A stretch of DNA of 64,000 nt, from NCBI RefSeq assembly GCF_018873765.1, contig NC_057916.1, positions 12,319,501 through 12,383,500 on the forward strand, in the 5' to 3' direction. Shown here piece by piece: positions 59,501 through 64,000 of the stretch (position 1 is its first letter; every line of letters starts with the position of its first letter). The translations under genes were made by a program, and so were the position numbers. This DNA comes from Telopea speciosissima. Its lineage: Eukaryota > Streptophyta > Magnoliopsida > Proteales > Proteaceae. The notes under the pieces are model-generated. The model saw nothing but the letters and a program-made list of their open reading frames with translations, did no database searches and had not been told where the DNA came from.

Positions 59501-61445
59501 TTGGGTCCATAACCGATCCGGTCCTGACTCAGTGTCTGAAAAATCAAACCCTGACCCACTCTCAGGGCAGGGCAGGGTTGGGCTGACTAACCCTGATTGA
59601 TCCTGACCATGGCCAAGGGGAAGGTAGATGCAAGGGTTGAGCCAGGTTGGGGAGAAGAGGAAGAAGAAGAAGAAGAAAAAATAAGGCAAAGAAAGAATTG
59701 AAGAACGAGAGTACATATAGTAAGCAGGTGGAGAAGGAAGAACCTGAAGAAAAAGATAGGGTTGGGCTGGGCCGAACTGGGCTTAGTCCAAAGCCTAAAC
59801 CCTAACTCAGGTCCAGAAATTCTCGGCAGATATCTCAGACCATTCCGACTCGGACCAACTTGCACCCCTATTCATGGCTTCATCTGTTGACATAATTAAA
59901 TATTATCTTGATTAATGTTTGAAATGAAATGCATGCAGGTATCTCAATGGCTATGGGCTCTCTGGAACACTTCCGGATTTTAGCTCCATGGATGCTCTTC
60001 AAACCATGTGAGTGGAATTATTTACTATTAATTACAACGCTAAATTCAAAAGTACATAAATTTTGATGAGTCTCAAAAAAAATATTTTAATAAATAAATA
60101 AATAAATTTATGTTCTTGATGAGCTAGCTAGGTTGTTAATTAATCTGATATTTTAATACCACTTTAATTGTTCATTATTAATGTTCTATTAACTCATCGT
60201 CTACAGAGATTTACACAACAACAGCTTCACGGGAGATATTCCTTCTTCCCTAGCCAATCTCCCCAACCTTGTAGATCTGTAAGTTTATTATTATTTCTTC
60301 CACCCCTCTAATTATGATGAAACACAATATTCCTCATCTCTCTCTGCCGCTGAATTGAAGGAACCTGGCGAATAATGAGCTCAGTGGAAGCGTACCTACC
60401 TCACTCTCCCAAAATAAGAAGTTAAAATTAAAGTAAGTGATCATTCGAAACTGATAATCTATTAATTACAAGTGTTTGATCGATGTAATATTCATTTGTT
60501 TATATGTTGCAGTGTCTCAGGCAACAAGATATTGTGCGCTACTGATACCAAATCCTACTGCCAGAGTTCTTCAAGCAGCTCTTCAGGGACTCCATCAGAT
60601 AATTCGACAAATACTACAAGCAGTAGCAGCAAGAGTAGCAGCAGCAAGTTACCAATAATATTAGGAGTCACAATCCCTGCTTTCATCATTTTCATTGCCA
60701 TCGTCGCATTCCTGGCTATCACTTCCCACAAGAGAAAAATTGCAGCCTTTGCAAAAACCAATGCAGGTTAGCCGTTAGCCACCCACCTTAATTTTAAGAT
60801 GCTTGGTTATATATTGTTGTTATTTCAGGGCCGGGCTGACTTTGTCTAACCTAACCAAAGTTGTAGAAAAATAAATGGTTAATTTTACCTTTTTGTCCTT
60901 TTAAGATAACATAATATTTTTTTTTCATGACGGTAAATCCTATCATTTCACATAAGATAATGGTAGTTCATAATGATAAGCCACTTTCAATTTGTATTGA
61001 AAACCCTTTACATACTTAATTGCCTTAAATAACTTATGAAAATAAAATAAGGGGCAATCAAAAGAAAGCCAAAAATTGATTAACTGGTCCATTTCTAGGG
61101 AATAAAAATTGTTGATTTCTCTATTTCTTTTTTCTTATCTCCCTTAGTACTTGGTAGATAGGTAGGTAGGTGAAAATAAAAATATATTATTTGGTGCTAC
61201 TCTGATTTCTAACATGTACATTTTGTTCTTTCTTATATGCCCTTATTATAGGACAAACAAATGGATCTAACAAGCCAAGTGTCCCACCACCACAAAGAGA
61301 AGTAATGCCTCCAGAATCCAAAGATGTAGAAAATGAACTTCCACATCATGATATGGAAGCAGAGCTCTCTGATTTAATGGATCAACATACATTTCAACAT
61401 CAATACGATGGGAGAAGTCCAAATCCTCTATTGCACAAACCCTAG
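56505..61445 (+). CDS. Malectin-like/LRR membrane protein without kinase
   Basis: Predicted single-pass cell-surface protein, 624 residues. Exons: 56505-56574, 56717-57251, 58514-58989, 59109-59241, 59939-60007, 60207-60278, 60361-60432, 60513-60766, 61252-61445; all introns GT-AG and phases agree. Signal peptide about 1-22; malectin-like domain about 25-350 (VSIDCGSS, STLRVFSTRKKNCYS, DDIYDRIWVP near 204-213); the GDPC motif at 379-382; about three LRRs (about 400-475, each on its own 69-72 bp exon); serine-rich stalk 494-520; transmembrane helix about 522-546; acidic tail to 624. Related plant receptor kinases (clade I LRR-RLKs) continue into a kinase after the membrane segment; here a stop ends the tail and no kinase motif follows to the window end. 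It resembles kinase-less forms such as the At1g24485 type. It could act as a co-receptor or ligand-binding partner (inference). Confidence 0.87.
57252..58513 (+). other. Intron 2 of the malectin/LRR gene with decayed element
   Basis: 1.26-kb intron (GGTATATC donor, TTATAG acceptor). From about 57350 to 58260 it holds a decayed repeat with words GGTTTCGATT near its start and GAAACC/TCGAAACC near its end, arranged as weak inverted repeats. The open frame at 58261-58572 overlaps the true exon 3 in another frame and is not real. Confidence 0.5.
59242..59938 (+). other. Intron 4 of the malectin/LRR gene
   Basis: 0.7-kb intron with a GA-rich and 'GGGCTGGGC'-rich repeat (about 59430-59830) similar in wording to the repeats near 50 kb. 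Open frames on the minus strand here are not supported. Confidence 0.45.
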
Positions 61446-62244
61446 AGAATTAGGGAAAACCCTAATCACATTGTTGTCATTGTTGTTTTACATTCTTGTA
61501 CTCCTAAAATCAAAAATACAAACTTTTGTTTTAGCCATGCATCCTCTATGAGATTGTCAAGTGTAACTACTTCATCTTATTCCTGTTTTTAATTGCTTTG
61601 GCAATCCACAGTGAACTGAATGAAAAAAAATATTTTAATTAATCTTAATGTGGGGAATGGTTTGTATTGGCAATTAATTTCAAATTAAGATAGTAAATTT
61701 AATCAAAATACTGTCCTATATGTGTTCATGAATCCCCCCGTACTATTTCATTTTCCCATGTATTGGTATCTATTAATTCTCTTGTAATCTTGGATTTTCA
61801 AAGCTCTTTATTTTGCCTATGGACTTTTTTATTTGGATAAAGTTTTCCTCCACCCATAGAGGACGGTTCACCCGCCATCGTAGTTCACAAATCTCTCCAA
61901 GGGTTTTTGTATGTTCCAAAATACCCTCTCGATACCTATTATCGCCCTACAGTGGAAGGAAACTCTATAAAGAAATAAAAAAAAAACAAGAGTAAGAGAA
62001 AAAATAAAAAATAAAAAACATGTAGAGAAAATTGTGCACCCCTTCTTGCTATTTTTCTCATCGTGGTTTAAAATAGATTTTTGGGGTAATTTTGGAAGTT
62101 TGTTTTTATTTTATTCTTGCTAACTAACTTTGAGGATTTAGTAAATGTTTTCACAATGGAAAGTAGTGGATGTAAAACAAATTTGAACCTATTTATCTTG
62201 TAATTTCCATTCTTATCTAGTAAGATCTAAAAAATTAGCCACAA
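61446..62244. other. 3' flank of the malectin/LRR gene
   Basis: AT-rich, includes the probable 3' UTR. A stretch at 61740-61830 (TTGGATTTTCAAA, TTATTTTGCC) resembles 52320-52400. No kinase-coding sequence is present. Confidence 0.5.
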
Positions 62245-62610
62245 CAACCCACAGTCCTGACTCGATAAAAGCCCAGAACAACAAATGCCTATTAAGGATG
62301 TCAAATGATCGATTCGGTCTAATTTTGGCTGTTCGAAACTATTATTTACATTAACCATGTTCAAATTACTGGGTTTATAAAATAATACATAAAAGAAAAC
62401 CCTTTTATCATTTTCCAAAATTTTATTGATTTCCTCGGGTTCGATTTCACTTTCGGCTTTGGTTGGGCCATTTCGTTCATCCAGTTGGTTTAGATTTGTA
62501 ACGGGTTTTAGAAATTCAAACAAAAACCGAACTAATAAGCATTTGGTTTGGTGTTTCCAAAAATTTCAAGTCAATCTAATTCAGCACGGGCAGAATCTGT
62601 ACAGAAAAAC
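62245..62610. repeat. Repeat flanking the malectin/LRR gene, right copy
   Basis: Direct-orientation partner of 55345-55890; landmarks are listed there. The two copies bracket the gene, about 6.9 kb apart. Confidence 0.65.
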
Positions 62611-63269
62611 CCTAAATTCCTGGAAAGAGGCGATTTCGCCACACCTTGCTGCTGAGAGCGAAGGTGCAGTTGTACAATCCTAGTTTGGATTCGTTGCAGA
62701 AATGTCTTGAGCTTTGTTCCAGAGCTGAAGATTGTGATTAGAAGGTGAGGGATTTGAGATTTCGAAAAAGGTTTATACCCTCTCTTACGGTTTTGGGTTG
62801 ATTTGAAAGAGAAGATGGGTGATGGGAGGATTTTTTCACCTACCACTTAAAATTGTTCATGCATAAATATTTTTCAAATGATTTCTCATTCTATACTCTA
62901 TTATGTCTAATAGTTACCAAATAATTTTTTATTTTTGATCAAAATGGTTTTTAGTAATGATTTTTTTTTTTTAAATAAGCCAAAATAAAAATGAAAATGA
63001 AAATTGTACCAAAAAGGCCCTAAAGTAAAATTTACTGATTATAGAACTTTCATTTTCCTTCCTTTTAGTTGCAACCAGACCAAGCCTTCAGGTTGACTTG
63101 GATTTCCAAGGGCTTGGGCTCATGGTTTTTTTTTTTTTTTTCTTTTTGGGATGAAGGAGACAGATATTAACCAAGACTAAAAGGGATACATATGTTTGTA
63201 CATATAAGGGGAGGTGTCACACCACTTAAAAGTTATATTAATAAAGGTCCCTGTCATTTCAGCAACCTC
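62611..63269. other. Intergenic, no gene seen
   Basis: No supported feature. Contains a T-run at 63126-63141. Confidence 0.4.
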
Positions 63270-63998
63270 TTAAAAGCTAGTTATAACGTTCCATGGGACT
63301 GGGGTTAGAGACCTAAGGCTAAACAGGTCATAGAGTTTCTTGTTGCAACACCATATCTCGTTTAAAATGATATTTTCTTCGGTTACTCTCTTCCACCCTT
63401 GGACGATATCACACAGCTCTGCTTCCATTTCATCTTGAAATGTCAGTCGACCTGTATCTGTTATAACTCTTTGGCCATTAATCAAAGGGGAAAATGTCCA
63501 GCTGGCTATTCTAAGTTCGGGATCAAAAACTCCTACGACCAGTAAACCAGATAATTCCATAGTGATGTTAGTTAATATGGAAGTAAGAGGTGGAAGTGGT
63601 GTGTGTTGTGGTGAGAGTATAGATGAGTCAGATGATGGTGGAGTTAATTGCATATCAAAAATCCATCTAAACACATTATGCATGACCAATAATGAGTTAG
63701 CTTTAAAATCGTACATTATAATTTTGTTTCTTACAAACCAGATATAATAATATGTTATAATAAAAACTGAGAAAAATCAACGGAGGGAATCTTTGTACAT
63801 GGCTCTCGAGCCAATGAAGGACGCACACAAACAGGTGAGAGATGGAGCAGTAAGGTGCTCGGTTCTTAATCCAAGCGGGTCAGAAGTCCAAATTCGCTTA
63901 GTCCAATCACAAGATAGAAAAAGATGCCAAATTGATTCATTGTTAGAGTCACAGAAAACACATGAAGGCTCGACGAGCATCCATTTCGAAAGAGACTC
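63270..63998 (-). pseudogene. LINE C-terminus: zinc-binding and RNase H-like remnant
   Basis: Minus strand, running in from beyond the right edge. It reads CVFCDSNNESIWHLFLSC and DWTKRIW, the zf-RVT zinc-binding motif (C-x2-C...H-x4-C) that follows reverse transcriptase in plant L1-type LINEs, then a TGA at about 63776-63778, then YYIWFVRNKI and a linker into a partial RNase H-like domain (GVFDPELRIASWTFS, EAELCDIVQGW). The stop and the lost catalytic end show it is dead. The reverse transcriptase itself would lie to the right of the window. It is a different LINE class from the RTE fragments in the PRP3 intron. Confidence 0.8.
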
Positions 63999-64000
63999 TG

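Noticed and set aside
1-64000. tRNA or rRNA genes
   Set aside because: I found no cloverleaf with matching acceptor ends or rRNA-like sequence; a tRNA scan was not possible by eye, so a missed tRNA cannot be excluded.

Overview
This is plant nuclear DNA. It is AT-rich, has multi-exon genes with GT-AG introns, carries plant-only families (a CrRLK1L receptor kinase, a malectin-like/LRR receptor) and is packed with plant transposon debris. The protein genes look dicot-like (eudicot or magnoliid, not grass), but I cannot name the species. About 10 kb is coding sequence or short introns. The rest is repeats, decayed mobile elements and sequence with no recognisable content.

Four genes are well supported. 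(1) A PRP3 (U4/U6 snRNP splicing factor, RDM16-type) gene on + from about 12.9 to 32.4 kb; its first coding exon is cut off from the rest by a 15-kb intron. (2) A small conserved plant protein of unknown function on - at 37,963-38,418. (3) A HERK1-like receptor kinase of the CrRLK1L family, single coding exon, on - at 43,383-45,869. (4) A nine-exon malectin-like/LRR membrane protein on + at 56,505-61,445 with no kinase domain. I see no operon-like or pathway link between them. Two encode malectin-like ectodomains, from different subfamilies.

Layout: 1-12.8 kb is gene-poor, with a tandemly duplicated decayed reading frame, four MITE or MITE-like repeats and a likely solo LTR. 12.9-32.4 kb is PRP3. 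Its giant intron holds an RTE-type LINE fragment (minus strand) split by a 6.8-kb LTR-element insertion. That insertion has two direct LTRs and, between them, an inverted, diverged half-element with its own LTR, giving an imperfect palindrome with arms of about 2.5 kb. All three LTRs carry a cluster of 17-18 bp palindromes just upstream of a TATA box. 32.4-38 kb and 38.4-43.4 kb are intergenic with small repeats and LINE remnants. 46-56 kb is repeat-rich, with a perfect-register 250-bp tandem duplication and a 1.4-kb segmental duplication. 61.5-64 kb ends in a minus-strand LINE remnant running off the window.

The most unusual object is the chimeric palindromic LTR element in the PRP3 intron. 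It is transcribed by default as part of the PRP3 pre-mRNA and could fold into a long hairpin. PRP3/RDM16 has itself been linked to RNA-directed DNA methylation in Arabidopsis; any link between the two is my inference.
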